Program-made: the position numbers and the translations under genes
The notes under the pieces: generated by a model
What the model was told of the DNA's origin: nothing
Database searches by the model: none
What the model saw: only the letters and a program-made list of their open reading frames with translations
Shown: in pieces, positions 16,018-25,805 of the stretch
Position numbering within the stretch: position 1 is the stretch's first letter
How the letters are laid out: every line of letters begins with the position of its first letter
Origin: Streptomyces sp. NRRL S-337
Lineage (GTDB): Bacteria; Actinomycetota; Actinomycetes; Streptomycetales; Streptomycetaceae
Direction of reading: 5' to 3'
NCBI RefSeq assembly: GCF_000720175.1
Contig: NZ_JOIX01000010.1
Coordinates: 1-64,000 of the forward strand
DNA: 64,000 nt

Positions 16018-18819
16018 TCAGGAACCACCTGGGGCGCGCTCCGGCAGGATGCGGTAGATGACCGCGTCGGCGGTGCGGTGGATGACGGGGTAGTCCGAAC
16101 GGTGCGCCAGGGCACTCCGCAGATGGGCCAGGGTGCTCGGCGGCAGCGCTCCCGTGGCGGTGACCTGGGCCTCCTGGGCCCGGTTGAGGATCAGGTAGGC
16201 CGGGCGCGGCGGCCCCGATCCGGCCAGCACGTGCAGCTCGGCCGCGGGGTCGCCGCGCACCTGCCACTGGTCGCCGGGCGCCGCCTCGGACAGCCAGATC
16301 CGGTCGTGGTACTCGTAATCGTGGTAGGCGTACGGGAAGTTGTCCGAGGCGCCGATGATCAGCGAGCCCTCCGGGGCGTGCGTGGCGAGCCACTTGGCGG
16401 CCGAGGTCTCCGAGGTGGTGAAGTAGTTGACGTTCTCCTTGCCGAAGTACGCCAGGGAGAGCGCGCCGAACAGCGCCACGAGCACCACCGGCACCGCCGC
16501 GGCCCGTACCCGCCGCAGTGCGCGGCGCAGGCCGCGGCCGCGGGAGGGGCTCAGCAGCGGGGGCAGCAGCAGCGCCGCGGCGCCGAACGCGGTCGCGGGC
16601 AGCGCGAACAGGTACACCCGGAAGATCACCTCGCCGCCGTAGCTGTTGGCCACGGCCCAGGGCAGCGGCGCCACCGCGAGCCACGGCAGGGCGGTGCGCC
16701 GCAGCGCGGGCCGCACCAGCACCGCCAGCCCGGCGAACACGAAGACCACCGCGGACAGGAGCCGGTCGGCCCAGGCGACCATCACCTGTCCGCTGGTGGC
16801 TCCGGAGAGGCCGAGCAGCCCGGACCCGGCGTTCGACTCGGGCGTGGTCAGGCCGGTGATCAGGTTGTGGAGGTTCTCCTCCAGGTACGGCCGCGCCGCG
16901 GTCATGTCCCAGGCCAGCGTCAGCGCCAGCGCGACCAGCAGCACCGGCAGCACCACCCGGCGGTTGCGGCGGGGCAGCGACAGCAGGAGCAGCGAGCCGA
17001 GCAGCATCACCGGGGTGAGCGGATGCGACACGACGATGGTGACGATGGCGAGCAGCACCAGCACCGCCCAGCCGAGCGGTGGCCGGCCCGGTCGCGCTCG
17101 GCCCGGCCGCGGGAGGCGGTGGACGACGGCCGCCATGACGCAGACGTACAGCAGGAAGGCGAACGCCTGCGGCGAGAAGTAGTCCTGGCCGACCCACGAG
17201 CAGCCGAAGAAGAGGAAGGCTCCGCCCCAGACCAGCCGCCGGCTGCGGGTGAAGGAGCGGTACAGCGCGAGCAGCGGGATCACCAGCGCCACGTTGATCA
17301 GCAAGGGAAACCAACTGGCGTAGGAACCGGGCGACTTGAGGCCGATGTGGCTGACGAAGAGGTCGTTGAGCCAGAAGAAGCCGGGCCAGCGGGCATAGAC
17401 GGACAGCGGGCCGGCCGCCGTGGGCAGGGTGCCGGTGTCCAGCAGCACGTCGGTGACCGCGACGTGCTTCCATGCCCAGGAGTAGCGCAGTTCGGGGTAG
17501 AGCACCAGCGGGGTGGCGTGCAGGAAGGTGATCAGCGCCAGCACGTAACCGGCGTGGTGCAGGGCGCGGGTGCGCCGGTCGGACAGCGCGGCGCAGAATC
17601 CGAGGGCAAGCAGCGCCAGCCCGGTCCAGTAGATGACCGGCAGGACCTGCACCAGGCCCAGGTCGCTCATCGCGCCGAGGTCCACCCCGCGCAGGGAGAA
17701 CAGCCACAGCAGCAGCGCGGCGGGCAGTGCGAGCAGCGCCAGGGCGCGCAGGGCGGCCTGGGCGCGGGTGCGCTCCACGGGGCGGCGCAGCCGGCCGACG
17801 GCGTAGCCGAGGACCGTGGCGGTCACGCCGGTCGCCAGCGCCGGCACCGTACGCGGCGGTGCCTCGCCGCCCGGCCGCAGCCCGTCGGCGACCGCGGCCG
17901 GAAGGGTGCGGCGCAGGTACGTGCGTTCGCTGGCCAGCGCCGGGCCGGCACCGGCGTACCGGGCGACGGCCGCCTTCGACAGCCCCTCCGCGTAACAACG
18001 GGCCCGGAAGTACGCGCGGGTGGTGCGGGCGGCGGGTACGTGGTGGCGGACCGCGGCGGCCGGCTCGTACAGCAGCTTCCCGTCGGGGTTGCGGGCCGCG
18101 ACCCGCAGGCACAGTTCGGTCTCCTCGCAGCCCAGCGGGCGGGTGCCGATCCGGCCCAGGTCGGTGCGGAAGCCGCCGGCGGCCACTATCTCGGCGCGCC
18201 GGAAGGACATGTTCGCGCCGATGAAGTTCCGTACCGGTGCGCGGTGTTCGGGCAGCCCCTGGTAGGAGCAGCCGACCACCCAGTCGAACTCGTGGGGGAA
18301 CCAGGCGGGCCGGCCGGTCTCCCACAGGGGGCGGACCAGCCCGCCGACGCCGAGCACCCGCGGGTCGTGGTAGGCGGCGAGCAGCCGGGCGGTCCACTCC
18401 GGGTCGGCGGCCGCGTCGTCGTCGAGGAAGGCCACGATGTCGCCGTGCGCGGCCCCGACCCCGGTGTTGCGGCCGCCGGAGAGCCCCTGTGCCTCGGCGT
18501 TGGGCAGCACCCGTACGCCGGGCAGTGCCTGTTCGGCCCGCCGGGCCAGCTCGGGGCAGTGGTCGACGACCAGCAGGATCTCGTCGGCCGGGTGGTGCTG
18601 GAGCTGCACCGAGCGGACCGCGTCCAGCAGTTGCTCCCAGCGGCGGAGGGTGTAGGCGCAGATGACGACGGTCAGGCTCGGTCCGGTGCGGGCCGCCTCG
18701 GTGGCCCGCACCCCGCCCGCGGGCACGGTCGCCGGCGCGTTGCCGCACAGCGTGCCGAGCACGAAGCGGACCGCCTGCAGCAGACCCGAGACGACGAGGC
18801 GGAATCCGAGCGCGTTCAT
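16018..18819 (-). CDS. GT2 glycosyltransferase fused to a large multi-pass membrane domain
   Basis: 933 aa. Residues about 47-330 are a family-2 glycosyltransferase (VVICAYTLRRWEQ at the N-terminus, FLDDD at 131-135 as the nucleotide-sugar metal site, GCEETELCLR near 230). From about 350 on there are roughly 12 hydrophobic helices and a C-terminal extracytoplasmic domain (AKWLATHAPEGSLIIGASDN), resembling integral-membrane mannosyl/oligosaccharyl-type transferases. One chain could thus add a sugar inside the cell and act on a lipid-linked sugar outside. The start overlaps the flippase stop by ATGA, and AAGGAG precedes ATG 18819. The fusion is unusual in length; its exact reaction is unknown. 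Confidence 0.85.
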   Translation of the reverse strand: MNALGFRLVVSGLLQAVRFVLGTLCGNAPATVPAGGVRATEAARTGPSLTVVICAYTLRRWEQLLDAVRSVQLQHHPADEILLVVDHCPELARRAEQALPGVRVLPNAEAQGLSGGRNTGVGAAHGDIVAFLDDDAAADPEWTARLLAAYHDPRVLGVGGLVRPLWETGRPAWFPHEFDWVVGCSYQGLPEHRAPVRNFIGANMSFRRAEIVAAGGFRTDLGRIGTRPLGCEETELCLRVAARNPDGKLLYEPAAAVRHHVPAARTTRAYFRARCYAEGLSKAAVARYAGAGPALASERTYLRRTLPAAVADGLRPGGEAPPRTVPALATGVTATVLGYAVGRLRRPVERTRAQAALRALALLALPAALLLWLFSLRGVDLGAMSDLGLVQVLPVIYWTGLALLALGFCAALSDRRTRALHHAGYVLALITFLHATPLVLYPELRYSWAWKHVAVTDVLLDTGTLPTAAGPLSVYARWPGFFWLNDLFVSHIGLKSPGSYASWFPLLINVALVIPLLALYRSFTRSRRLVWGGAFLFFGCSWVGQDYFSPQAFAFLLYVCVMAAVVHRLPRPGRARPGRPPLGWAVLVLLAIVTIVVSHPLTPVMLLGSLLLLSLPRRNRRVVLPVLLVALALTLAWDMTAARPYLEENLHNLITGLTTPESNAGSGLLGLSGATSGQVMVAWADRLLSAVVFVFAGLAVLVRPALRRTALPWLAVAPLPWAVANSYGGEVIFRVYLFALPATAFGAAALLLPPLLSPSRGRGLRRALRRVRAAAVPVVLVALFGALSLAYFGKENVNYFTTSETSAAKWLATHAPEGSLIIGASDNFPYAYHDYEYHDRIWLSEAAPGDQWQVRGDPAAELHVLAGSGPPRPAYLILNRAQEAQVTATGALPPSTLAHLRSALAHRSDYPVIHRTADAVIYRILPERAPGGS

Positions 18820-20150
18820 CGCGGGCTCCTTGCGGGGGACGGCAGCCAGCGCGGCAGTGTGATCAGCAGCGGCAGGGCGAGGGCGCATTCGGCCAGCAGC
18901 CAGGCCGCGCCGACCCCGGTGATGCCGAAGAGCGGGATCAGGTGGACGGTCAGGCCCAGCACCAGGGCGCACAACGCCGCCTGGAGGGCGACGGCCCAGG
19001 CCAGCCGGCGGCGGGCGCGCGCCACGTCGATGGCCACGTTGAGCAGCAGGTTGGGCAGGGCGGACAGGGCCAGCAGCCGCAGCACACCGGTGGCCTGGTC
19101 GGCGTACTCGGCACCGAACACCGACAGCAGCCAGGGGGCGATGACGACGAGGGCAGCCACCGCGGCGGCCAGCGGTAGACCGGTGTGCCGCAGCACCCGG
19201 CGGCCCAGCTCGCTGATCCGGGCGGGGTCGTGCGCGGCCTCGACCAGCAGCGAACTGCCCATGTTGTAGGTCGCCAGGTAGAGGGTGTACGCGATCACCC
19301 ACGACAGGGAGAAGTAGGCGTTCCGGGCGCCGCCCAGGGTGTCCAGCACGATCAGCGGCACGATGTTGTAGGCGGACAGCCGGAAGAGGGCGCCGCCGTA
19401 GTCGGTGGCGGCGTAGCCGAGCAGCCGGGACGGCATCCGCCCGTCGGCGTGCGCCCGTTCGTGGGCCGGCACCGCCCGCCGCAGCAGCACGTAGTTGGCG
19501 ACCACGAGCGAGACGGCCAGTGCCCCGGCCCACGACAGCAGGATGCCGGAGCCGACCGCCCAGCCCGCGGCCAGCGTCAGCACCAGGACCTTGACCACCG
19601 CGAACACCGCGTTCTCGCCGAGCACCCAGTGGGCCCGGCGGACGCCGGTCAGCGCCCCGTCCTGCACGATGAACAGCGCATAGCCCATCGTCCCGGCCAC
19701 GAAGAACGGGGCGACCAGCGGCCCGCGCAGGAAGCCCAGGCCGGGGGCGACCAGCGGTACCAGGACGAGGAAGGCGCCGGCCAGCAGCCCGGCGCACAGT
19801 CCGGCCGCGGCGTAGCTGCGCAGCAGCAGCCGCCGGGTCTGCCGGCCGGCCGACGGGACGAACCGCACCAGCACGTCGGAGAGGTTGAGCTGCCCGAAGC
19901 CGGCGAGCAGGGTCACCGCGGAGATCACGGCGTACGAGCGGCCGACCGTCTCCGGGCGGTACCAGGACGTGGCGAGCACCCAGTAGAACGCGCCGACCGC
20001 GGCCGTCATCAGTGAACTCGCCACCAGCACATGGCCGTTGCGCAGCAGCGGCTCGTAGCGGAACGCGGTGCCGACCCGCCGGCGCAGCACGACCAGGTAG
20101 GGCGCGGCGGGCAGGTCCGCGACGCCCGGGGGAGCGGTGTGCGGGGTCAT
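18816..20150 (-). CDS. Wzx/MATE-like polysaccharide flippase
   Basis: 444 aa, about 12-14 hydrophobic helices with few charged loops, resembling the MVF/PST flippases that turn lipid-linked glycans across the membrane. The N-terminal cytoplasmic stretch is followed by LVASSLMTAAVGAFYWVLA; conserved RxVP-like FVPSAGRQTRRLLL fits the family. ATGA overlaps with the genes on both sides (18816-18819 and 20147-20150) indicate translational coupling within the glycan operon. Confidence 0.88.
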   Translation of the reverse strand: MTPHTAPPGVADLPAAPYLVVLRRRVGTAFRYEPLLRNGHVLVASSLMTAAVGAFYWVLATSWYRPETVGRSYAVISAVTLLAGFGQLNLSDVLVRFVPSAGRQTRRLLLRSYAAAGLCAGLLAGAFLVLVPLVAPGLGFLRGPLVAPFFVAGTMGYALFIVQDGALTGVRRAHWVLGENAVFAVVKVLVLTLAAGWAVGSGILLSWAGALAVSLVVANYVLLRRAVPAHERAHADGRMPSRLLGYAATDYGGALFRLSAYNIVPLIVLDTLGGARNAYFSLSWVIAYTLYLATYNMGSSLLVEAAHDPARISELGRRVLRHTGLPLAAAVAALVVIAPWLLSVFGAEYADQATGVLRLLALSALPNLLLNVAIDVARARRRLAWAVALQAALCALVLGLTVHLIPLFGITGVGAAWLLAECALALPLLITLPRWLPSPARSPR

Positions 20151-21478
20151 GACGGTCCCGTTCCGGCGGTCCCGGCGCGGTGGGTGGCGCGGACGCTGCG
20201 CAGATAGCCGACCGGTCCGTAGAGCATGCCGCGCAGCTCCAGCAGGGACAGCCGGGCCGGCCAGGCACCGGCCGGCGCCGAGCGGTCGTGGGCCCGGCCG
20301 ACGGCGTGCCGGATGCCGCCCGGCAGCCGGCGCAGCAGGGCGGGCAGCGCCCCGGGACGGTGCCGCAGCGCGGCGGCCAGGAAGGCGCCGAACCCGGCGC
20401 CGTAGCCGAACGCCTGGGCCGGCAGGGCATCCGCCGCACGGCGGTGCCGGTGCCAGATGACGGCGTCGGGCTGATAGACGATGCGGTGCCCGGCGGCCAG
20501 GACGAGGAAGAAGGCCAGCAGGTCGTCGCCGCCGTGCGCCGGGGTGCCGGTGCCGGTCGACGGGTCGAAGCCGCCCAGCTCCCGCAGCACGTCGGTGCGG
20601 AAGGCCATGTTGGCGCCGGAGCCGAACTGCCCGGCGGTGAACGGGAAGAGCGGATCGGCCGGCGGGTCGGCCAGCGACCAGCTGCGCGGGGCGAATCCCT
20701 TGCCGAAGCCGCCGTGGAGCTCCAGCGCGCACTGCGCCGCGGTCGCCAGTTCGGCGGGCACGATCAGCCCGGTGACGCAGCCGACCGGTGCGTCGCCCTC
20801 GCGTGGCCCGCCGTCGTCGAAGGCGCCCTCCAGGGCGTCCAGCCAGCCGGGGTCGGCCAGGGTGTCGTCGTCGGTGAAGGCGCAGATCCGGCCGCGGGCG
20901 GCCCGCAGTCCACGGTTGTGCGCCCGGGCCAGGCCCGCCATGGATTCCCTCACATACCTGACCCGGGACGGATAACGGTCACGCACCAGCCGCTCGGCGG
21001 CGTCGTCGCGCGGCGCGTTGTCGACCACCACGATCTCGTACGAGGGGTGCCGGCTGCGCAGCAGCGAGTCCAGGCACTGGCGCAGCATCCCGGGACGGTT
21101 GTGGGTGGCGACGATGACGGTGACCGCGGGCGGCGCGGCCGCTCCCGGGCCCCGGACCGGACGACCGGGACCGGTCCGGGGTGCCTCCGGGGCGGCCGGG
21201 GTGGTGAGTTGGCGATGCGCGGCTTCGGCCAGCGCGCGGTACAGGCCGGTGGTGTCCCCGAGCACACCGTGGGCGCTGACCATGCCGAGCGGGTGTCCTT
21301 GCAGCCGCACCAACGCCAACACGCGTCCACCCGGGGCGGCGGCCGGTGCGCCGCCGGGTGAGCGCAGCTCACCGGGCGCCGTCAGGTCCAGCTCGACGAC
21401 ATGAGCGGGGGTGTAGAGCGAATCGTGGGCGGCGAGACCGGGGCAGGCCGCTGCGGTGCGCGGGCCGAGGCCGTTCAT
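20147..21478 (-). CDS. GT2 family glycosyltransferase with N-terminal extension
   Basis: 443 aa. The GT2 domain begins near residue 117 (VTVIVATHNRPGMLRQC) and has AFTDDDTLADPGW as the DxD region and HGGDDLLAFFLVLAAGHRI as the acceptor-side acidic motif. The first 115 residues form an extra Gly/Ala-rich domain of unknown role, seen in some Streptomyces glycan clusters. It is a cytoplasmic enzyme that may associate with the membrane, and adds one sugar to the lipid-linked product. Both ends overlap neighbours by 4 bp. Confidence 0.88.
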   Translation of the reverse strand: MNGLGPRTAAACPGLAAHDSLYTPAHVVELDLTAPGELRSPGGAPAAAPGGRVLALVRLQGHPLGMVSAHGVLGDTTGLYRALAEAAHRQLTTPAAPEAPRTGPGRPVRGPGAAAPPAVTVIVATHNRPGMLRQCLDSLLRSRHPSYEIVVVDNAPRDDAAERLVRDRYPSRVRYVRESMAGLARAHNRGLRAARGRICAFTDDDTLADPGWLDALEGAFDDGGPREGDAPVGCVTGLIVPAELATAAQCALELHGGFGKGFAPRSWSLADPPADPLFPFTAGQFGSGANMAFRTDVLRELGGFDPSTGTGTPAHGGDDLLAFFLVLAAGHRIVYQPDAVIWHRHRRAADALPAQAFGYGAGFGAFLAAALRHRPGALPALLRRLPGGIRHAVGRAHDRSAPAGAWPARLSLLELRGMLYGPVGYLRSVRATHRAGTAGTGPS

Positions 21479-22305
21479 CGCTTCCCCGCCCCCAGGGGCG
21501 CTGAGCGCCGGCCACCAGGGCGTTCGGCGAGCAGCGTCCGCAGCACCCGGCGGCCGTCGGAGACCGCGTGCAGATGCGAGCGCCCGCTGCGGCGGGGAAG
21601 TTCCAGGCTGGGCACTTCGGCGATGCGAAGTCCCAGCCGCAGTGCGTGGGCGATCAGTTCCGCCTCGATCTCGAACCCGGGCGCCTGCGGGTGCAGGTCC
21701 TCGAGGAAGGTGCGGCGGAAGGCGCAGAAGCCGTAGCACAGATCGGTCAGGGTGGCGTGGTAGACCCGGTTGACGACGGCGAGCAGTGCGCGGTTGCCCA
21801 GCGAGCGCACCGGCGTCAGGTCGAGCGAGCCGCCGCCGGCGATGAAGCGGGAGCCCTTGACGAAGTCGAAGCCGTTGTCGAGGAAGTGCACGTAGTGCGG
21901 GATCTCGCCGGGCCACATGCTGCCGTCGGCGTCCATCATGACGATGTATTCGCAGGTCGCGGCCAGGAAGCCGGTGCGCAGTGCGTCACCCTTGCCGTGG
22001 CCGGTCTGCTGGACCACGCGCACGGACGGCAGGCAGTGCGCGGCCATCCGCACGGTCGCGTCGTCGGACGCGCCGTCGACCAGGATCACCTCGTCGATGG
22101 ACGGGGGGATCTGATTGAACACCCAAGGGACGTTGCGGGCCTCGTTGTGCGCCGGGATCACCAGGCTGACGGTGTGTGAGATCGGTGGGAGGTCGCTGTC
22201 GCGCCGCATCGGGAGCGGACTGATGATGCGGTCGCTGGAGCGGCGCAGCGGACGCCCGCCGTCGACGGTGCGCTGGATCATGGCTGAGGGCAGGGTGGTA
22301 CTCAT
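21475..22305 (-). CDS. GT2 glycosyltransferase, dolichol-phosphate-sugar-synthase type
   Basis: 276 aa. VSLVIPAHNEARNVPWVFNQ, DGASDDATV and MMDADGSMWPGEIP are typical of the DPM1/glucosyl-phosphoglycerate branch of GT2, and the GFCAFRR and PGFEIEAEL segments support this. It probably makes a polyprenyl-phosphate sugar donor for the operon. It is the first gene of the operon (ATG 22305), and ATGA links it to the next gene. An upstream region of 400 bp should hold the operon promoter. Confidence 0.9.
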   Translation of the reverse strand: MSTTLPSAMIQRTVDGGRPLRRSSDRIISPLPMRRDSDLPPISHTVSLVIPAHNEARNVPWVFNQIPPSIDEVILVDGASDDATVRMAAHCLPSVRVVQQTGHGKGDALRTGFLAATCEYIVMMDADGSMWPGEIPHYVHFLDNGFDFVKGSRFIAGGGSLDLTPVRSLGNRALLAVVNRVYHATLTDLCYGFCAFRRTFLEDLHPQAPGFEIEAELIAHALRLGLRIAEVPSLELPRRSGRSHLHAVSDGRRVLRTLLAERPGGRRSAPLGAGKR

Positions 22306-22704
22306 GAGCGTGCCTCACGAAGCGGCAACGGACGCCCGGGCCGGAAAGCCGCAGGACGTACCGGAAAATGAGGGGCGTACACCGGCGGCGCGGCCACCGG
22401 GGCCTGTTCGAGAAGGCGCGGTACACCCCGCGAACCGAAGGAGAACGAGCTGCGGGGACGCGACGCGGGAGGGCCTCGCGGAGGAACTCGGTCGCTGTGC
22501 CCGGGCGATGAGGCGCCGGTCGTTCTCGGACGCTGGAAGCGTCGACCACCACAACTGGCGAATGTGCTGTCCGTCGAGGCTGCGGGGCGGTGCCCGCGCT
22601 GCCTACGGATGCCAGGGCCCCATCATGGGCAGGTCCTCGGCACCACGTCAAGGGGAAATGTCCAAAATGCCGGAGAAATTATCTTCGGTGGATTGTGAGG
22701 CCGT
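22306..22704. other. intergenic region (about 400 bp) upstream of the glycan operon
   Basis: No gene with normal codon bias or a ribosome site was found. The stretch near 22650-22690 (AAGGGGAAATG and AGAAATTATCTTC) is AT-rich and probably regulatory. A short inverted repeat GTGAGG/CCTCAC overlaps the stop end of the c-di-GMP gene. It must contain the leftward promoter of the GT operon. Confidence 0.55.
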
Positions 22705-24831
22705 TCAGCCCTCACCGTCGGCGCGGGTACCGCCCGTGGCCTCGACGATCCGCCGGGTGATCTCCCCGGGCCGCACCGGACGGCCGTAGTACCAGCCCTG
22801 CGCGCAGTCGCAGCCGATCGCCCGCAGCCGCTGTGCGTCCGCGGCCGTCTCCACGCCCTCCGTCGTCACCGACAGCCCCAGCGAATGCGCCAGCGACACC
22901 ATGCCGCCGATGATCCGCCAGCCCACCGGATCTTCTCCGGACGCGTGCAGTTCGGACACGAACGATCCGTCGATCTTCAGCCCGGAGACCGGCAGGTCCC
23001 GCAGGTACGCCAGGTTCGACCAGCCGGTGCCGAAGTCGTCCACCGTCAGCGACACCCCCATGCCGACCAGCTCGTGCAGCGCCTGCAGCGCGGGGTCCCG
23101 CGGGCCGAGCATCGCGCTCTCGGTGATCTCCAGCTGCAGCCGGCCCGGATCCAGATCGCTGGACCGCAGGATCCGGTCGATGTCCGCGATCAGCCCGGCG
23201 TTACGGGCCTGCCGCACCGCCAGATTGACGTTCATCCGCGGCGCCGCGTCACCGAACCGCGCCGCCCAGCGCGCCGCCTGCTCACAGGCGTGCAGCAGCA
23301 CCCAGCGGCCCAGCGGGATGATCAGCCCGCTGTCCTCGGCCGTGGTGATGAACTCGTCCGGGCCCAGCACCCCCAGCTCCGGGTGGCGCCAGCGCACCAA
23401 CGCCTCCACCGCCACCATCGCCCCGTCGTCCAGTGCGCACAGCGGCTGGTAGTCGAGGAAGAACTCCCCGCGGTCCAGCGCCATCGGAATCCGCACCGAC
23501 ATCGCGTACTGACTCACCGCCACCGCGTTGCGCTGCGGATCGAACAGCGTCCAGCGGCCGCGGCCCTCCTTCTTCGCCCGGTACAGCGTCAGGTCCACAC
23601 TGCGCATCGCGGCGCTCGCCGTCGTCGCCGCGACCGGCTGCTCCACCACCCCCATGCTGGCCCTGACCACCAGCTGCTGATCGCCGATCAGGAAGGGCGG
23701 CGCCAGCGACCCCAGCACCCGCTGGGCCACCGCGATGCCCTCCTGCGGCCCCTGGCTCCCCTCCATCAGGACGGCGAACTCGTCCCCGCCCAGCCGCGCC
23801 ACCAGGTGACCCAGCGGCGCCACCCCGGAGTGCAGCCGGTCCGCGACCGCCCCCAGCAGCTGGTCGCCCGCGTCATGGCCCAGGCTGTCGTTGATGTTCT
23901 TGAAGCCGTCCAGGTCCAACGAGCACAGCCCGAACCGCGCCCCCGGCCCCGGATCGTCGAACAGCGCCTCCAGCCGCTCGAAGAACGCCGTCCGGTTCGG
24001 CAGCCCGGTCAGCGGATCGTGCGTGGCCTGATGGCGCAGCCGTTCCTGCAGCCGGTGCTGGTCGGTGATGTCCTCCAGCATCGCCACCTGGTAACGGGGC
24101 GTGCCCTGTTCGTCGCGGATCAGCGAGACCGTCAGATGCGTCCAGATCACCTCGCCGTCCCGCCGGTAGTACGGCTTGTCGCACTGGAAGTGCTCCCGCT
24201 CGCCCCTGACCAGCGCGTGGTAGTTCTCCCAGACACCGGCCGAGTCGTCGGGGTGCACCAGCGACTCGACGTTGAGCCCGCGCATGTCCTCGGCGGTGGC
24301 CGCGAACATCTCCTGCAGCGCGCCGTTCACCGCGATGAGCTTCCCGTCCAGGTCCGCGAAGCCGATGCCGATCGCCGCGCGCTCGAACATCGCCCGGAAC
24401 CGGGTCTCCGACGCGTACAGCGCCCGCTCCGCGTCCCGCCGCGCCAGGTCCACCGCGCGCCGGATGGCCTCCTGCTCACGCAGCGTCCGGTCGCGCAGCG
24501 CCGCCGACCAGCCCGCCGCGAACGCCCCGGTCAGCGCGGGCCCCCGGCCGTCCGACGCCGGCCACTCCTGAAGCAGCTCGACGGCGCGGGCGAGCACCAC
24601 GGGATCGGTGAACTGGGCCTCCACCAGCAGCGCCCCGGCCCGTTCGGCAGGCCCCGGGTCGAACGGCTCCTCCCCATGGGCCCGGCTGAGCAGCTCGGCC
24701 GTGCGGTACACCAGCGGGCCCAGGACCCCCGGGCTCACCGCGGCGCCGTGGCCCTGCCGCAACAGCCGGGACCAGGAGTCGCGGAAGCGGACCGCGGCGG
24801 CGTCCACACGCCCCCCGGCCAGGAAACTCAC
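22705..24831 (-). CDS. PAS-GGDEF-EAL cyclic-di-GMP turnover protein
   Basis: 708 aa, soluble. About 140 N-terminal helical residues of unknown type are followed by PAS/PAC (142-255, ending in MLEDITDQ), GGDEF (LGGDEF at 347-352) and EAL (VEALVRW at 475-481, then VDDFGTG). Both catalytic motifs are intact, so synthesis and hydrolysis of c-di-GMP are both possible. The RxxD product-inhibition site before GGDEF is absent. The architecture matches Streptomyces proteins such as RmdA and CdgA that tune development; which one it is cannot be decided here. GTG 24831 overlaps the methyltransferase stop by GTGA. Confidence 0.92.
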   Translation of the reverse strand: MSFLAGGRVDAAAVRFRDSWSRLLRQGHGAAVSPGVLGPLVYRTAELLSRAHGEEPFDPGPAERAGALLVEAQFTDPVVLARAVELLQEWPASDGRGPALTGAFAAGWSAALRDRTLREQEAIRRAVDLARRDAERALYASETRFRAMFERAAIGIGFADLDGKLIAVNGALQEMFAATAEDMRGLNVESLVHPDDSAGVWENYHALVRGEREHFQCDKPYYRRDGEVIWTHLTVSLIRDEQGTPRYQVAMLEDITDQHRLQERLRHQATHDPLTGLPNRTAFFERLEALFDDPGPGARFGLCSLDLDGFKNINDSLGHDAGDQLLGAVADRLHSGVAPLGHLVARLGGDEFAVLMEGSQGPQEGIAVAQRVLGSLAPPFLIGDQQLVVRASMGVVEQPVAATTASAAMRSVDLTLYRAKKEGRGRWTLFDPQRNAVAVSQYAMSVRIPMALDRGEFFLDYQPLCALDDGAMVAVEALVRWRHPELGVLGPDEFITTAEDSGLIIPLGRWVLLHACEQAARWAARFGDAAPRMNVNLAVRQARNAGLIADIDRILRSSDLDPGRLQLEITESAMLGPRDPALQALHELVGMGVSLTVDDFGTGWSNLAYLRDLPVSGLKIDGSFVSELHASGEDPVGWRIIGGMVSLAHSLGLSVTTEGVETAADAQRLRAIGCDCAQGWYYGRPVRPGEITRRIVEATGGTRADGEG

Positions 24832-25634
24832 GGCTTCAGCCCCACTCCCGCCAGGCCGCTGAACAGCTCCGGATGCGGTCCCACCGACGCGGGATCCTGC
24901 GGACGCCACTCGGGCAGGTAGACCACCCCCGGCTCCAGCAGCCGGAATCCGTCGAACAGTGCCACGATCTGCGCCCGCGTACGCATGGTCAGCGGCGCCG
25001 ACGCCCGTGCGTAGAGGTCCTCGTGCTTCTCCACCAGGTCGGGCCGGCCCTCCCGCGACCCGTGCGACAGCGCCAGCGCACTGCCCGGTGGCAGTGCGGC
25101 GGTCAGCTCCCGGACGATCCGCGCCGGGCTCTCCTCGTCCGTCACGAAGTGGAGCACCGCCAGCAGCAGCGCCGCCACCGGCTCGCGCGGGCGCAGCAGT
25201 TCCGCCACCGCGGGCCGCCCCAGCAGCCCCGCGGGATCCCGCATGTCGGCCTCCACCGCCGCACACAGCGGGTCATCGGCCACCAGCAGTCTGCTGTGCT
25301 GCACGGCCACCGGGTCGATGTCCACGTACACCACCCGCGCCTTCGGCTGCACCACCCGGGCCACCTCGTGGACCGGGCCGAACGTGGGGAGACCGGAGCC
25401 GATGTCCAGGAAGCGGGTGATGCCCTCCCCGGCGAGGAACTGCACGGCCCGCCGCATGAAGGCCCGGTTCGCGCGCATGATCAGCGGCAGGTCCGGCCAC
25501 ATCTCGACGGCCTCCCGGGCCAGCTCCCGGTCCGCCGCGAAGTTGTGCGAACCGCCCAGGTAGCAGTCGTAGACCCGGGCGACGTTCGGAACGTCCTGGT
25601 CGGTGCCCTCGGGCACCCACCGCCGCCGCGTCAT
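24828..25634 (-). CDS. DUF574-type SAM-dependent methyltransferase
   Basis: 268 aa. The family hallmark N-terminus VARVYDCYLGGSHNFAADRE, the SAM motif FLDIGSGLPT and VVYVDIDPVAVQHS place it in the DUF574/TypA-like methyltransferases that are numerous in Streptomyces. The substrate is unknown. It is translationally coupled to the PAS-GGDEF-EAL gene downstream, suggesting a linked regulatory role. ATG 25634 is preceded by GGAGGAGG. Its promoter is in the 171-bp region shared with the divergent GH15 gene. Confidence 0.9.
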   Translation of the reverse strand: MTRRRWVPEGTDQDVPNVARVYDCYLGGSHNFAADRELAREAVEMWPDLPLIMRANRAFMRRAVQFLAGEGITRFLDIGSGLPTFGPVHEVARVVQPKARVVYVDIDPVAVQHSRLLVADDPLCAAVEADMRDPAGLLGRPAVAELLRPREPVAALLLAVLHFVTDEESPARIVRELTAALPPGSALALSHGSREGRPDLVEKHEDLYARASAPLTMRTRAQIVALFDGFRLLEPGVVYLPEWRPQDPASVGPHPELFSGLAGVGLKP

Positions 25635-25805
25635 CGAGCGTGCCTCCTCCCCACGCGAGAGGGATCCCACGCTGCAGAAAAAGCCTCCTACGATCTCATA
25701 TCCAACGCAAGCGGGCCAATCGGGCATCGTGCGGTGTACGCCGCACGGCGGACCGCGCGCCCCGCCGCCGTCGCGCGCAGAATGGAAACCTCCGAGGGGA
25801 CCGCC

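Noticed and set aside
15979..19269. 1,096-codon plus-strand open frame
   Set aside because: It is antisense to the GT2-membrane fusion and flippase, which have clear motifs and overlaps.
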